The notes under the pieces were generated by a model, which worked only from the letters and a program-made list of their open reading frames with translations, was not told the origin of the DNA and searched no databases. Made by a program: the position numbers and the translations under genes. Positions 1 through 9,566 of a stretch of 64,000 nucleotides of DNA are shown in pieces (position 1 is the stretch's first letter; each line of letters begins with the position of its first letter). Source of the stretch: Myxococcus xanthus (GTDB lineage: Bacteria; Myxococcota; Myxococcia; Myxococcales; Myxococcaceae). The stretch is from NCBI RefSeq assembly GCF_006402735.1, contig NZ_CP017174.1, positions 6,800,001 through 6,864,000 of the forward strand, in the 5' to 3' direction.

Positions 1-1116
1 AAGCTCCCGCAGGGCGTGACCTGGGAGTCCCTCGCCGCCATGAGCCCGGAGGCGATTCGAGACAGGGGGCTCTTCCCCGCGGGCTTCATGCCATTGCCCC
101 ACCCGAATCATCCGGAAGGCGGCATGGTCTTCCCCAAGTTCCACATCGATGAAATCAAGCGGCAGGAAGGGAGGGACCTCACACGGTTCGACCTCGACTT
201 CGACCTGCCGGACCACCTGCTGCCGGAGTTCCCGCCGCCCATCTTCCTCACCACGCGCCCGGACCTGGGGGATGTCTCGCAGGGGAAGCTGGTGACCATC
301 ATGAACGTCCAGGAGCTGTTCAACGGCCTCCTGAATCCGAAGCAACTGGAAGGCCTCCGGCTGCTCGTCACGCCCTTTCCCCAGCAGCAGTTCAATCAGA
401 CCGCCGACCGCCGCTCCGAGCTGCCCGGCCGGGGCGTGAGCTGCTTCGACTGTCACGTCAACGGCCACTCCAATGGCGCCACGCACCTGGTGGGCGACAT
501 CCGGCCCCAGGAGTTCCGCCACCGCATCGATACGCCGACGCTCCGCGGGGTGAACATCCAGCGCCTGTTCGGCTCACAGCGGGCCCTGAAGACCGTGGAG
601 GACTTCACCGAGTTCGAGCAGCGCGCGGCGTACTTCGATGGCGACCCGGTCATCGCGACAAAGAAAGGGGTCAACATCCTCGAGCGGGGCAGCCAGGTAC
701 ACTTCATGGCGGAGGTCCAGGCTCTCCTCGACTTCCCGCCGGCCCCCAAGCTCCGCTTCGACGGGAAGCTGGACCCGAAGAAGGCCACCCAGCAGGAGCT
801 GCGCGGACAGACGCTCTTCTTCGGCAAGGCGCAGTGCTCCGTGTGCCACCTCCCGCCGTATTACACAGACAACCTGATGCACAACCTGCAGGCGGAGCGC
901 TTCTACAAGCCCCGGCTGGTGAACGGCGCGGTGATGGGCTCCGATGGCCCCATCAAGACATTCCCCCTGCGAGGCATCAAGGACTCTCCGCCCTATCTCC
1001 ATGATGGGCGGCTCATGACGCTGGAGGACACGGTGGAGTTCTTCAACCTCGTGCTGGAGACCCGGCTCAACGCGCAGGAGAAGAAGGACCTGGTCGCGTT
1101 CATGCGCACGCTCTGA
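1..1116 (+). CDS. Di-heme cytochrome c peroxidase-like protein, 3' part (5' end outside the window)
   Basis: The reading frame is open to the first base of the window (371 residues visible, preceded by K-L-P-Q-G), so the true start lies upstream; the GTG at 16 is probably not it. Two c-type haem sites are visible: CFDCH about 143 residues after that GTG, and CSVCH at about 274. Two CXXCH sites separated by about 130 residues, with SPPYLHDGR near the end, fit the periplasmic di-haem cytochrome c peroxidase/MauG group, which reduces hydrogen peroxide or oxidises a protein partner using electrons from small cytochromes. The family assignment rests on the haem sites and this C-terminal motif; the exact substrate cannot be read from the sequence. 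No signal peptide can be judged because the N-terminus is missing. A strong hairpin follows the stop codon. Confidence 0.85.
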   Translation, partial: KLPQGVTWESLAAMSPEAIRDRGLFPAGFMPLPHPNHPEGGMVFPKFHIDEIKRQEGRDLTRFDLDFDLPDHLLPEFPPPIFLTTRPDLGDVSQGKLVTIMNVQELFNGLLNPKQLEGLRLLVTPFPQQQFNQTADRRSELPGRGVSCFDCHVNGHSNGATHLVGDIRPQEFRHRIDTPTLRGVNIQRLFGSQRALKTVEDFTEFEQRAAYFDGDPVIATKKGVNILERGSQVHFMAEVQALLDFPPAPKLRFDGKLDPKKATQQELRGQTLFFGKAQCSVCHLPPYYTDNLMHNLQAERFYKPRLVNGAVMGSDGPIKTFPLRGIKDSPPYLHDGRLMTLEDTVEFFNLVLETRLNAQEKKDLVAFMRTL

Positions 1117-1155
1117 CGCGCGCGCGGCAAGCCTGCCTCGGGCGCATGAGCGGCA

Positions 1156-1191
1156 CCCTCCCGCCGAGCCACACGTGGCTGGGCGGGAGGG
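1156..1191 (+). terminator. Strong hairpin terminator after the cytochrome gene
   Basis: Arms at 1156..1172 and 1175..1191 match at 16 of 17 positions (CCCTCCCGCC outer part, GAGCCAC inner part), 40 bases after the stop at 1116. There is no T tract, as is common in high-GC genomes, so termination strength is inferred from the stem alone. Confidence 0.6.
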
Positions 1192-1259
1192 CGCCGCGAG
1201 ACTCCGCCGATCCAGCATGAATCCCCGCTCTCCCATCCGTCAGGGGCGCGGCACATCCT

Positions 1260-1413
1260 TGCGCCCCGTAGCGGCATCGCCGTTCCAGTCCCTGCCTGTC
1301 GTTGACATGCAGGTGCGTGTTGGCGTGCAGGGAAAATCCCTCCAGCACGGAGCACCGCCACTGCTTGTTGGGAGGGGGCCGGACGTCCACCTCCGTCCAG
1401 CGGAGCCGTTGCT
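1260..1413 (-). pseudogene. IS91-type transposase fragment (copy A)
   Basis: On the minus strand this stretch reads a piece of the transposase that is seen in longer form at 37572..38455; the shared peptides include [15 protein letters not shown] and [12 protein letters not shown]. Only about 150 bp are homologous, and copy A carries an extra stretch of about 18 bp repeating part of its own sequence. No start, no catalytic motifs and no element ends are present, so it is an inert internal remnant. Its flanks (1192..1259 and 1414..1554) show no recognisable gene. Confidence 0.7.
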
Positions 1414-1554
1414 GGCGCGCAAGCGTCTCGTGCCCGCGAAGCATTGCAGGGCAGCAGATGCAAGCATTTGCCGGAGGGGCCCTTCAATGTTCGTGAATGA
1501 CGCAGCGCCTGGCGGCCGCACCACTCGGCGCGGCCGCCATCAGCCCCCCGCGGC

Positions 1555-2523
1555 TCAGGGCTTCTGCTGGGTGGCGGCGGCCTTCATCCGCTCGAAGGCC
1601 GCGATGTATTCCTCCAGCGTATCGAGCCCCACGGCGGCGCGCCGCTCGTTCACCTTCTCGGGGTCCTCCAGCGCCTTGGGCACCGTCTTTCCATCCACCT
1701 CCTCCAACTGGGTGGCGTAGCGCTGCGGCTTGCCGGTATTCACCAGCACCCGGTCCGTGAGGTACGCGAGGTCCTTCGCGGAGCCCTCCCCTCGCGCCAC
1801 GGACTTCTCCAGCATCGGAAGGACCTCGCTCTGAAAGGCCACATCCTGGTCCGCGTGCTGCACCAGCAACCACGCGGCAAAGGTACCGCGCCGGCCCACC
1901 AGGGCGCTTCCCGGCCAGCCCTGCTTCGCGATGACGCCCTTGAGCCAGGTGGTGTTGCGCGCATCGACGTCCATCATCTTCGCCTTGGCGGCCTCATCCT
2001 GGAAGTTCGAGGCGACGAGGGCACTGCGCGCCGCCTGGTCCTCGTCCATGCGCTTGAGCAACTCGTCCCGCAGCACAGGGTCCGCGGCCTCGTACTGCTT
2101 CGCCTCGGCGGCGATGACTCGCTGCTCCAGCGCCGCGTAGCCGGGCAGGCTCCGAACGTTGCTCAGGTCAGGGTCCTTATGGAGGTGCTTCGCGTCATCG
2201 AAGCCTTCCTCCACGGCGCGCTCCAGCCAGACCAGCGCCTCCTCGCGCTCCGCCAGCAAGGACGCCGCGCAGGCCGCGTTGTAGGCCAGGTTCCTGCTGC
2301 GCACCCCGCCTTCCCAAGCGCTTCGGAACAGGGGAAGGGCGCGCGCGTTGTCGCCCTTCATGGCCAGTCCGGATGCCTCGGAGGCAGCCGCTTTCGCCTC
2401 AGGCGTGGCGACGGGCTTTGGCGCCGCGGGCTTCGTGGCCGAGGCGGCTTCCGGCGCGGCGCCACCACCGTGGGCACATGCAACCAGGTTCAGCGCGGCA
2501 AGCAGGGCGATGATGCGACGCAT
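1555..2523 (-). CDS. DUF6624-type lipoprotein with a repeat-helix N-terminal half
   Basis: 322-residue predicted lipoprotein. The start at 2523 is chosen because MRRIIALLAALNLVAC forms a signal peptide with lipobox LVAC, and a GGAG lies five bases upstream; an in-frame ATG 13 codons earlier has neither. After an Ala/Pro-rich linker, residues about 50 to 140 look like tetratricopeptide-type helical repeats (ALPLFRSAWEGG, EALVWLERAVEEG). The C-terminal half (DELLKRMDEDQAAR, DARNTTWLKGVIAKQGWP, LVQHADQDVAFQ) has the spacing of the DUF6624 family, whose function is unknown. It is convergent with the cytochrome gene and divergent from the zinc-ribbon gene at 2859. Cell location is inferred to be periplasmic or outer-membrane anchored. 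Confidence 0.8.
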   Translation of the reverse strand: MRRIIALLAALNLVACAHGGGAAPEAASATKPAAPKPVATPEAKAAASEASGLAMKGDNARALPLFRSAWEGGVRSRNLAYNAACAASLLAEREEALVWLERAVEEGFDDAKHLHKDPDLSNVRSLPGYAALEQRVIAAEAKQYEAADPVLRDELLKRMDEDQAARSALVASNFQDEAAKAKMMDVDARNTTWLKGVIAKQGWPGSALVGRRGTFAAWLLVQHADQDVAFQSEVLPMLEKSVARGEGSAKDLAYLTDRVLVNTGKPQRYATQLEEVDGKTVPKALEDPEKVNERRAAVGLDTLEEYIAAFERMKAAATQQKP

Positions 2524-2858
2524 GACACTCCAGGGGTATGGGGATGGACACTGGCGCTCCAAGCACGTCCTCGGAGCGCCAGCGGGCTGGCAGTGTAGGC
2601 AATCTCTTCAAGACTCCAAACGCCCAGGCGTACCGTTCAATCCGGTCTGAAACCGTCTTCCCGCGCGAGCAGGTTGCGATTGCCTCGCGTCGATTCGTCT
2701 CCATACCTCTCTACACGCGGTTCTTCTCCCTGGCTGTCACCCCACGCACTCCGAGCGACGCGGGAGCGGCACGGGCTTCGCCGTGCCGGCCGTCCGGCTC
2801 GCTCCGTGCTATAGGCCGCACCGCTCGGCGGCACGCACCCGAGGGGGAAAAACAGAGG

Positions 2859-4103
2859 ATGTCTGAGCGGCACATTGAGATGTTCTGGCGTTGTTCGAGC
2901 TGCAACCACCGCAACCTCGGCCGCTACATGGTGTGCCAGGGCTGCAAGAACGCCAAGGACGGCAGCGAGCAGTATGAGATGCCGGAGGACACCGCGCCCG
3001 CCGTCACGGTGACCGACGAGGCCCTGCTGAGGATGGCCACCGCCGGTCCCAACTGGCGATGCGCCTATTGCGAGAGCGACCAGCGGGCCCTCGACGGCGG
3101 CTGCAAGCACTGCGGCGCGTCCGCCGTCGAAGGCTCGATTCCCGCCGAGCCCACGCGCCCCACGCCAGACGAGAAGAAGGGGGCGAAGAGCAACAGGCGC
3201 CTGGGCTGCTACATCCTCTTCATCATCGCGTTCTTCGGCTGCTGCTGTCCCATGTGGATGTCCTCCGGCAAGAAGGGGACCGCCTCCGCGACGGCGGCCA
3301 CGACAGCGCCCAAGACGGAGCCGGAGAAGACGCGGACGCTCCAGGTCAAGGAGGTCTCCTGGGAGCACACGGTGAGCGTGGAGCGCTACCGCCTGGTGGA
3401 TGACGAGGGCTTCGAGGAGGACCGGCCAGAAGGCGCCCTCCTGGTGAAGGCACAGGGCAAGCGCCACCACCATGACGACCAGGTGCTCGCCGGCTACACA
3501 ACCGTTCACTACACGGAGCGCGTCCAGCGGGGCTTCACCACGGAGACCTACCGCGCCAAGGAGGCTTGCGGTGAGGACTGCACCACGACGCCCAAGAAGT
3601 GCAGCGAGCAGTGCACCAGCAACAGGAACGGCTTCGCGACCTGCAAGACGACCTGCACCGGAGGAGGTCGGAGCTGCACCACCCGGTACTGCTCCGTGAC
3701 GAAGAAGCGCAAGGAGCCGCGCTACGTGGACGAGCAGCGCTCACGCCAGGAGCCGCGCTACCGGAGCGTGCCGCGCCAGGCGACCTGGTACACCTGGAAG
3801 GAGTGGCGCTGGATGCACGACCGGGACGTGAAGGCGAACGGCACCACGCGCGAGGCGCGCTGGCCCACCGACGCCGAGCTGCGGCCCGCCAAGGCCTTGC
3901 GCAAGGGCGAGAAGGAACGAAACGCGCGCGACGCGCGGTACAGCGTGGTCTTCCACGGCGACGACCAGCCCGCCATCACCTACCCCCCCGAAACACTCGA
4001 GGAGTTCCAGCGCTTCGCGCCCGGCAGCACGCACACCCTTCAGCAGGAGCAGGGCAAGGTCTCCGTCGTGACCCAGACGCCCCCGGCGCAGGCCACCCCG
4101 TGA
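2859..4103 (+). CDS. Membrane-anchored double zinc-ribbon protein
   Basis: 414 residues. The start ATG at 2859 precedes WRCSSCNHRNLGRYMVC, the first of two CXXC...CXXC modules; the second is WRCAYCESDQRALDGGCKHC at about residues 67 to 86. These resemble RanBP2-type or rubredoxin-like zinc ribbons. A single membrane segment (CYILFIIAFFGCCCPMWM, about residues 122 to 139) follows a basic stretch, so the zinc part is probably cytoplasmic and the remaining 270 residues outside. The outer part is charged, rich in W, Y and R, and contains a Cys cluster around CGEDCTTTPKKCSEQC. The upstream in-frame extension to 2538 overlaps the divergent lipoprotein and is not coding-like. Function is not known; a protein-protein or nucleic-acid interaction role for the ribbons would be speculation. 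Confidence 0.75.
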   Translation: MSERHIEMFWRCSSCNHRNLGRYMVCQGCKNAKDGSEQYEMPEDTAPAVTVTDEALLRMATAGPNWRCAYCESDQRALDGGCKHCGASAVEGSIPAEPTRPTPDEKKGAKSNRRLGCYILFIIAFFGCCCPMWMSSGKKGTASATAATTAPKTEPEKTRTLQVKEVSWEHTVSVERYRLVDDEGFEEDRPEGALLVKAQGKRHHHDDQVLAGYTTVHYTERVQRGFTTETYRAKEACGEDCTTTPKKCSEQCTSNRNGFATCKTTCTGGGRSCTTRYCSVTKKRKEPRYVDEQRSRQEPRYRSVPRQATWYTWKEWRWMHDRDVKANGTTREARWPTDAELRPAKALRKGEKERNARDARYSVVFHGDDQPAITYPPETLEEFQRFAPGSTHTLQQEQGKVSVVTQTPPAQATP

Positions 4104-4186
4104 CCTGCGTGCCGCTCTCAAACGCGAAGTGAAATCGCGGGCCACTCCATGCCGGAACGGCTCGAAGGCGCTCCGGTTGACCGTGC

Positions 4187-4636
4187 GTGCTCCTGATTCC
4201 TACGTCCCATCGGAGTGCTATCGGGACGAGTCAACCCAAGACAGATGGCGAGTCGGCCTCGACGCGCATCAGCGACAGGATCGCCGAGCTGGGTGACTGG
4301 CGAGGCGAGGCGCTCGCCAGGGAGCGTGCCCTCATCAAGGAGGCCGTCCCGGATGTCGTGGAGGAATGGAAGTGGCGGGGCACCCCGGTCTGGTCCCACG
4401 GAGGAGTCCTCTGCACGGGTGAGGCATACAAGTCGGCCGTGAAGCTGACCTTCTTCAAGGGCGCTTCCCTGGAAGATCCTTCAAAGCTCTTCAACTCGAG
4501 CCTTGAAGGCAATGTCAGGCGCGCCAACGACATTCACGAGGGTGAGGAGTTTGACGCGAAGGCGTTCAAGGCCCTCATCCGCGCCGCCGCCGCGCTCAAT
4601 ACCGCTGGCGGAAAGAAGCCCAGGAAGCCGGCGTGA
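4187..4636 (+). CDS. DUF1801 (YdhG/YjhG-like) domain protein
   Basis: 149 residues. The core from about residue 20 (KTDGESASTRISDRIAEL, VEEWKWRGTPVWSHGG, VKLTFFKGASLEDP, LFNSSLEGNVRRANDIHEG) matches the DUF1801 family, small single-domain proteins of unknown biochemical role. The GTG at 4187 is the only reasonable in-frame start before the conserved part, but its ribosome binding site is poor and the first 17 residues do not look conserved, so the N-terminus is uncertain. Its stop overlaps the GTG of the next small frame in a GTGA arrangement. Confidence 0.75.
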   Translation: MLLIPTSHRSAIGTSQPKTDGESASTRISDRIAELGDWRGEALARERALIKEAVPDVVEEWKWRGTPVWSHGGVLCTGEAYKSAVKLTFFKGASLEDPSKLFNSSLEGNVRRANDIHEGEEFDAKAFKALIRAAAALNTAGGKKPRKPA

Positions 4637-4818
4637 GCCTTCCGGGGGCGGCCCTCTCACGGCACCTTGCGTCCAGGCTCTACTCGGTGAAGGTGCCTCC
4701 CGAGTCGCACTTCGTGGCCTTCGACGTGAATGGCGCCTACGAGAATGGCGCTCTCACCGGGCACGGGTACGCCACCTACTGCCCCTCGCTCGACTCGTTC
4801 AAGAGCAAGCGCAAGTGA
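4633..4818 (+). CDS. Small unrecognised frame, possibly the end of a broken gene
   Basis: 61 residues starting with GTG that overlaps the preceding stop by four bases. The second half (SVKVPPESHFVAFDVNGAY, GHGYATYCPSLDSFKSKRK) has a natural-looking composition and ends just before two hairpins. I do not recognise a family. It may be the C-terminal remnant of a longer protein whose front has been lost, or a real small gene coupled to the DUF1801 gene. Confidence 0.3.
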   Translation: MSLPGAALSRHLASRLYSVKVPPESHFVAFDVNGAYENGALTGHGYATYCPSLDSFKSKRK

Positions 4819-4825
4819 CCGCGGT

Positions 4826-4877
4826 CCGACTCGCCTGACGGTGAGTCGGGTCTGCCCGGGCCCTCAGCAAGAGGGCC
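4826..4877 (+). terminator. Two consecutive hairpins
   Basis: First stem 4826..4832 with 4843..4849 (CCGACTC/GAGTCGG), second stem 4859..4865 with 4871..4877 (GGCCCTC/GAGGGCC, loop AGCAA). They start eight bases after the stop at 4818 and probably end the transcript of the DUF1801 pair. Confidence 0.45.
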
Positions 4878-5149
4878 TGGGCCCGCCCTTCGGTGGGAGC
4901 GTCCCGCTGGTCGATGCTCTCATCGCATGGTCGCGCCACGCCCCCCCCTGTGGATGACGCTCCAGAAGAGCGCCCTGGCGGCCAACCGGGCCCACTCAGA
5001 GGATGCGCTGCTGCCGCTCCACAGGCCGGTACTCGCGGACTGACGACGACCCACCTGGTGCCTCAGCAATCCAGTGCGATACACCCCGCGAGGTCCGTGT
5101 CGCGAGTTCCCGCGCCTGAACCGTCCAAACCGAGGGGAGCCAATCCAAC
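4878..5149. other. Non-coding stretch before the protease gene
   Basis: Frames here have no recognisable motifs and unusual composition. It presumably holds the promoter of the 5150 gene; a GAGGGGAGC sequence ten bases before that ATG can serve as its ribosome binding site. Confidence 0.3.
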
Positions 5150-6814
5150 ATGGCCTTCACGACCGCTCCTCTCCGTGCGCTCGGCATCGTTCTGGTGACG
5201 ACGCGCGCGCTGGCGGCCACGCCCCCGGCTGCGCCCACACCTCGTGCGCTCGTGTTTGCCCAGAATCCCGTCCGGACCCCTGTTCCCAGCGAGCAGGAGC
5301 TCCCGCTTCCTCCCTCGGGGAGACGACTGGCGCATCCATGGATCGAGGCACTGTCCTGTGTCGTCCCCGAAGCCCATCCGCTTCCACCGGAGGACTCGCG
5401 CTTTCCTCCTGAGCGCGTCTGCTCTCTCCAGTCCACCGCCCGGCCTGATGCGCGCGGCCTCTTCGCCACACCGCCCCGCCAGGACGTGGAGGGGTCCTCT
5501 CCGGATGCCTTCGCGGAGGCCTCGCTCTTCTTCCACGCGGCAGCGACCTTGAACTACTTCCGTTCCCTCGGGTGGGAGCGCCCCTGGCCTGACGAGAAGC
5601 CGCCGCTCCGGCTCGTGGCGGACGTGCGGATGCCCTCACGGGACGGCAAGGTCCTCCTCCCGTGGGGCGATGCGCTCTTCGTGCCCGCCGCCGAGGGGGA
5701 TGCGCGCGCGCACGACACCATCTGGTTCGGACGGGGCCCCGGGGTGAACCTCGCCTATGACGGCGACACCATCGCGCATGAGGTGACCCATGCGCTCCTG
5801 GAGCCCTTCCTGCCACGGAGCGCCTGGCGGCTCGACACATTCGGCGCCGACGGCTCGCCTGGCGCCATCGATGAGGGGCTCGCGGACTACTTCGCCGCCG
5901 CCATCTCGGGAGACCCCTTCCTCGGAGAATACGCCGTGCGGGCTGCCGAACCCTGGCGCTCGCGCAACATCCACACGCTGGCCCGCTGCCCCGAGGCACT
6001 CGTGGGACAGCGCCACACCGACGCCCTGCTCCTGTCCTCCGCGCTCTGGGCCCTCCGCGAGCCCGCGAGCCCGTCCCAGCGTGGGGCCCTGGACCGCGCC
6101 GTGCTCACCACGCTCCAGACCTTCCAGCCCGCCTCCGAGCTGTCCCTGGAGCGCTTCCTGGAAGCACTTGTCACCAGGCTCACCCGGGAGGCCCCCGAGC
6201 TCGCCCGCTCCGCCCAGGAGACGTTCTCCCGCCGGGGCCTCCTTCCCGCCTGCCCGCGCGTGCTCGAGTTGGAGCCGGGGCAAAGCCTTGGAGGGAGCGC
6301 TGGAGCCTTCGTGGCTCCTGGCGGGCGCTCCCTGCGGATGAAGGGACTGGCGCCCGGCCTCCTCCAGTTCCATGCCCGTGTCCCGCCGGGGACCACGGCC
6401 GTGTCCCTGCGTTTCAGGAGCGGCGCCCCTCGGCCCCCACCGGGGCAGGAGCTGACGCCATTCCACCCCGTGGTCCTCGCCAGGCGCCACCGCCCTCTTC
6501 AGTGGCGCCATGACGGCCCCCAAAGCCACTCCGACGCGGACATCACGACGGTCCCACTGCCCGGGGTGTCGAGAAGCGCACGCATCGAAACAGAGGGAGC
6601 CTCCGACGTCTTCCTCCAACTCGCCAACGCGGGGGAGCTGGATGGCTGGTACGACCACCTCTCCCTCGAATTCGAGAGTGGCCCTCCCGCGCCAGCCGCC
6701 CCGCCAGAGCCAGCGCCCCGCCTCCCATCTTCCTTCTGGGGATGGATGGGAGGCGCGGGCGCTGGCCTGGGAGCCTGGCTCTGGCGGAGGCGACGAAGGT
6801 CACCGAGCGCCTAG
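5150..6814 (+). CDS. Exported gluzincin-type zinc metalloprotease with C-terminal membrane anchor
   Basis: 554 residues. The N-terminus (MAFTTAPLRALGIVLVTTRALAA) is a plausible signal peptide. The zinc site HEVTH is at about residues 208 to 212, and the downstream Glu lies in DEGLADYFAAAISGD about 30 residues later, the arrangement of M4/M36-like gluzincins. The second half looks like an all-beta ligand or pre-peptidase C-terminal domain. The protein ends with a Pro-rich linker, a hydrophobic helix (FWGWMGGAGAGLGAWLW) and an Arg cluster, a sorting-type tail but without the Cys of the classical MYXO-CTERM motif. It is probably an exported, surface-anchored digestive protease. Its TAG stop shares the CTAG with the stop of the converging fragment at 6811. 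Confidence 0.85.
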   Translation: MAFTTAPLRALGIVLVTTRALAATPPAAPTPRALVFAQNPVRTPVPSEQELPLPPSGRRLAHPWIEALSCVVPEAHPLPPEDSRFPPERVCSLQSTARPDARGLFATPPRQDVEGSSPDAFAEASLFFHAAATLNYFRSLGWERPWPDEKPPLRLVADVRMPSRDGKVLLPWGDALFVPAAEGDARAHDTIWFGRGPGVNLAYDGDTIAHEVTHALLEPFLPRSAWRLDTFGADGSPGAIDEGLADYFAAAISGDPFLGEYAVRAAEPWRSRNIHTLARCPEALVGQRHTDALLLSSALWALREPASPSQRGALDRAVLTTLQTFQPASELSLERFLEALVTRLTREAPELARSAQETFSRRGLLPACPRVLELEPGQSLGGSAGAFVAPGGRSLRMKGLAPGLLQFHARVPPGTTAVSLRFRSGAPRPPPGQELTPFHPVVLARRHRPLQWRHDGPQSHSDADITTVPLPGVSRSARIETEGASDVFLQLANAGELDGWYDHLSLEFESGPPAPAAPPEPAPRLPSSFWGWMGGAGAGLGAWLWRRRRRSPSA

Positions 6815-7154
6815 CGGCAACTCCTGTCGAGCACGTAGCCGACGTACATGGAGGTGTTCGCGCTATCCACCACGAGCCCGCGGAGATAGCCGTTTGCGCC
6901 ACAGCCGAAGGAGTACTCGGGCAGGTTGCCCACCGTGCAGCCAGCGTTCTTTCCGCCCACCCTGGGCATCACGGTGAGCTTCCCCGTCTGGAGATTCCGG
7001 CACGACAGCACAATCGTCGACAGGTTTTGCGCACTGCACCAGGTCTGATTGGGCGCTCCACTGGCCCAACCGTTGATTCCGGTGACCTTCTGGACGACTT
7101 CACCGGCTGCGCAGTCCTGGGTGAAGGAGTCACCATTCGTGCCCCCAATCGCGG
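6811..7154 (-). pseudogene. C-terminal fragment of a secreted lectin-like protein, no start codon
   Basis: The frame reads about 113 residues beginning near PAIGGTNGDSFTQDCAAG and ending LVVDSANTSMYVGYVLDRSC-R. Upstream in the same frame there is a TGA and no ATG, GTG or TTG before the recognisable sequence, so the front of the gene is missing. Gly-rich start, paired Cys (CAAGEVV, WCSAQN, LSCRNL, GCTVG, FGCGANG) and the V-x-G-I-x-G pattern resemble the jacalin-like or Cys-paired carbohydrate-binding tail domains often found at the ends of myxobacterial secreted enzymes. The family is an inference from composition. It converges on the metalloprotease gene with a four-base overlap. Confidence 0.5.
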
Positions 7155-7574
7155 GGGCAGATCAGTCATCGCCTCTGATTGAAGCGCAACCGCCGGCGTA
7201 AACCACAGGCAGCCTCGCCCATTCATGAGTTCGGTCACCGCACGCGACACGGCCCGAACTTCGTGTTCTCGATGTGCCCTCATCATAACGTGGGCCCTGC
7301 AGCCGGGGGCCCCGACCTGGGCCTGCAGCCCCGTCCAGTGCATCAACCGCACAGACAGAGTGATGACCGCGCGCCTCGCTCACTCTCGAGAAGACACGTC
7401 GAACGACGGGGGAACGGCGGTGTTTCTCACGGGAATGCTCAGAGACCTGAGGAAAGTGGCCCTCCGGATTGATCAATCCCGCCCCCCGTGGCGTCCAAGC
7501 GGGCGCACCATGACGCCGCCCTCGCACAGGCATGACGCCTCCGCGAGAGGCGTCCCACCTCAGGCCCACGCCCC
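7155..7574. other. 420-base stretch with no gene I can support
   Basis: Several overlapping frames exist but all have biased His/Arg/Pro composition and no motif. It may contain the lost front of the fragment at 6811 in scrambled form and the promoter of the subtilase gene. Confidence 0.3.
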
Positions 7575-9566
7575 ATGTGGAAACTCCATCTCGTCCCGCT
7601 TCTGTGTCTGCTCACCATCACTACCAGTTGCACCGAGCCGCCCGCTCCCCTCGCCCATGCGGCCCCGCGCCAGCGCCCCATTCCGAACCGATACATCGTC
7701 GTGCTCCGCCCGGAGGCCCGCTCCCCATCCCAGGGGCCCCAGAAGACGCGGGAGCACGTGTCGAACCTCGCCAAGACGCATGGCGCGAAGGTGCTCCACA
7801 CCTATGAGCATGCGCTCCAGGGCTTCTCGGCGGAGCTGGACGACGCGCGCTTGGAGGCGCTGCGCGCCGACGAGCGCGTAGCCTTCATCGAGCAGGATGC
7901 ATGGGTGCGCCCGCTCGCCACGGCGGAGACGGTGGCGTGGGGCCTGGACCGCGTGGACCAGGAGGACCTGCCCCTGGATGGTCTCTATCGCCCGGCGCTG
8001 AGCGGCGCGGGTGTCCACGCGTACGTGCTCGACACGGGCATCCGCTCCACGCATGCCGAGTTCCAGGGACGCCTGGGCGAGGGCTTCGACGCGGTGGACC
8101 CCGACGGTGGCGCGGAGGACTGCGACGGGCACGGCACCCACGTCGCGGGCATCCTCGGTGGCACTACCTGGGGCGTGGCCCGGGCCGTGACGCTGCATCC
8201 CGTGCGCATCCTGAACTGTGACGGAGAAGGCCCCCTGTCGGGCATCATCGCCGGCATCGACTGGGTCGCCGCCCATCACCAGTCCCCCGCGGTCGCCAAC
8301 CTGAGCATCGGGCTGGAGGTCTCGGAGGCGCTGGACCAGGCGGTCCGCAACGTCGTGGCCGCCGGCGTCACCGCCGTGGTGGCCGCGGGCAACTTCGGCG
8401 TCAGCGCGTGCGACGAGTCTCCTGCTCGCGCGGCGGAAGCCCTCACCGTGGGCGCCACCAACGTGGAGGACTCCCGCGCGTCATTCTCGAATCACGGCCC
8501 CTGCGTCGACCTGTACGCGCCGGGCGAGGACATTCGCTCCGCCGGCATCGCCAACGACACGGCAAGCGAGGTCTTCTCCGGTACCTCCATGGCCACCCCT
8601 CACGTCGCCGGCGCCGCCGCGCTCTACTTGGAGCTCCACCCCACCGCCACCCCGGCCCAGGTGATGGACGCGCTCGCGGGCGCCGCCATCTCGGGCCGCG
8701 TGAAGAACGCCGGGCCGGGCTCCCCCGACCTGCTGCTCCAGGCGGGCTTCCGCCGCTCGACGGGGGACGTCCACCGCCCCTGGGCACACGCCGTAACGCC
8801 CTTCCCCTGGAGCACCGTGCGCGCCACCTCACGTGTGCGGGTGCTCGCCTGGGACGATGCGGCGGTCCGGCGCGTGGACCTCTGGGTCAACGGCCTCCTG
8901 CGCGCCAGTGACGACACCCACCCCTTCGAGCTCGACTGGGACACCCGGGAAGAGCTCAACGGCCCGGCCACCCTGGAGGTCCGCGCCTACGACACCGCGC
9001 TCAAGGCATGGCGCGCCGCGCCCATGACGGTGACGGTGCGCAACCCCGACATCGCCGACTTCGATTCGACGCTCCAGGCGCCCCGCTGCGCCACCCTCGC
9101 GTTCGCGTGCGACACCGGCGTGCTCGTGCGCGGCATGGGAACCGTGGGGCCAGAGCGCCATGCGCCCAACACGCTCGGTGCGAGCTGTGCGGATGGCATC
9201 GATGGCACCTACCTCATCACCGCGACGCTGGAGGGGCTGCGCGTCTCCAGCCAGGACGGCGGCCCTCTCACCGCCGGCAAGCCGGTGAAACTCACCGCGA
9301 CCACCTTCGGCTTCGTGCCCTTCCTGGAAGCGGTGGACCTCTTCCACGCGCCCGACGCGCGCAGCCCCCAATGGACGCATGTCGCCCGGCTCCCGCTCGA
9401 AGTGACAGGGGCGCAGGAGCTATCCACCACCTTCACGCTGCCAGAGGGAGGGCTCCAGGCGATTCGCGGCATCCTCGGCACCCATCCCACCCAGGTCAGC
9501 TGCGCCCCGGGAGCCTGGACAGACCACGACGACCTCGTCTTCCCCGTGGCCCCCTCGAGTCGCTGA
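7575..9566 (+). CDS. Secreted subtilisin-family (S8) serine protease, lipoprotein type
   Basis: 663 residues. The signal peptide MWKLHLVPLLCLLTITTSC ends in a lipobox-like TTSC, so the protein may be lipid-anchored. Residues about 35 to 110 are an inhibitor-I9-type propeptide (RYIVVLRPEA, GAKVLHTYEHALQGFSAEL). The catalytic triad is visible: Asp153 in VLDTGI, His186 in DGHGTHVAG, Ser338 in SGTSMATPHVAG, and the oxyanion Asn lies in VAAGNFG. The spacing is that of the proteinase K/aqualysin subgroup. After residue about 390 come a WxNG-type beta domain and a further unassigned 170-residue tail, longer than the usual family length. The gene stands alone; the likely role is extracellular protein digestion. 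Confidence 0.92.
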   Translation: MWKLHLVPLLCLLTITTSCTEPPAPLAHAAPRQRPIPNRYIVVLRPEARSPSQGPQKTREHVSNLAKTHGAKVLHTYEHALQGFSAELDDARLEALRADERVAFIEQDAWVRPLATAETVAWGLDRVDQEDLPLDGLYRPALSGAGVHAYVLDTGIRSTHAEFQGRLGEGFDAVDPDGGAEDCDGHGTHVAGILGGTTWGVARAVTLHPVRILNCDGEGPLSGIIAGIDWVAAHHQSPAVANLSIGLEVSEALDQAVRNVVAAGVTAVVAAGNFGVSACDESPARAAEALTVGATNVEDSRASFSNHGPCVDLYAPGEDIRSAGIANDTASEVFSGTSMATPHVAGAAALYLELHPTATPAQVMDALAGAAISGRVKNAGPGSPDLLLQAGFRRSTGDVHRPWAHAVTPFPWSTVRATSRVRVLAWDDAAVRRVDLWVNGLLRASDDTHPFELDWDTREELNGPATLEVRAYDTALKAWRAAPMTVTVRNPDIADFDSTLQAPRCATLAFACDTGVLVRGMGTVGPERHAPNTLGASCADGIDGTYLITATLEGLRVSSQDGGPLTAGKPVKLTATTFGFVPFLEAVDLFHAPDARSPQWTHVARLPLEVTGAQELSTTFTLPEGGLQAIRGILGTHPTQVSCAPGAWTDHDDLVFPVAPSSR

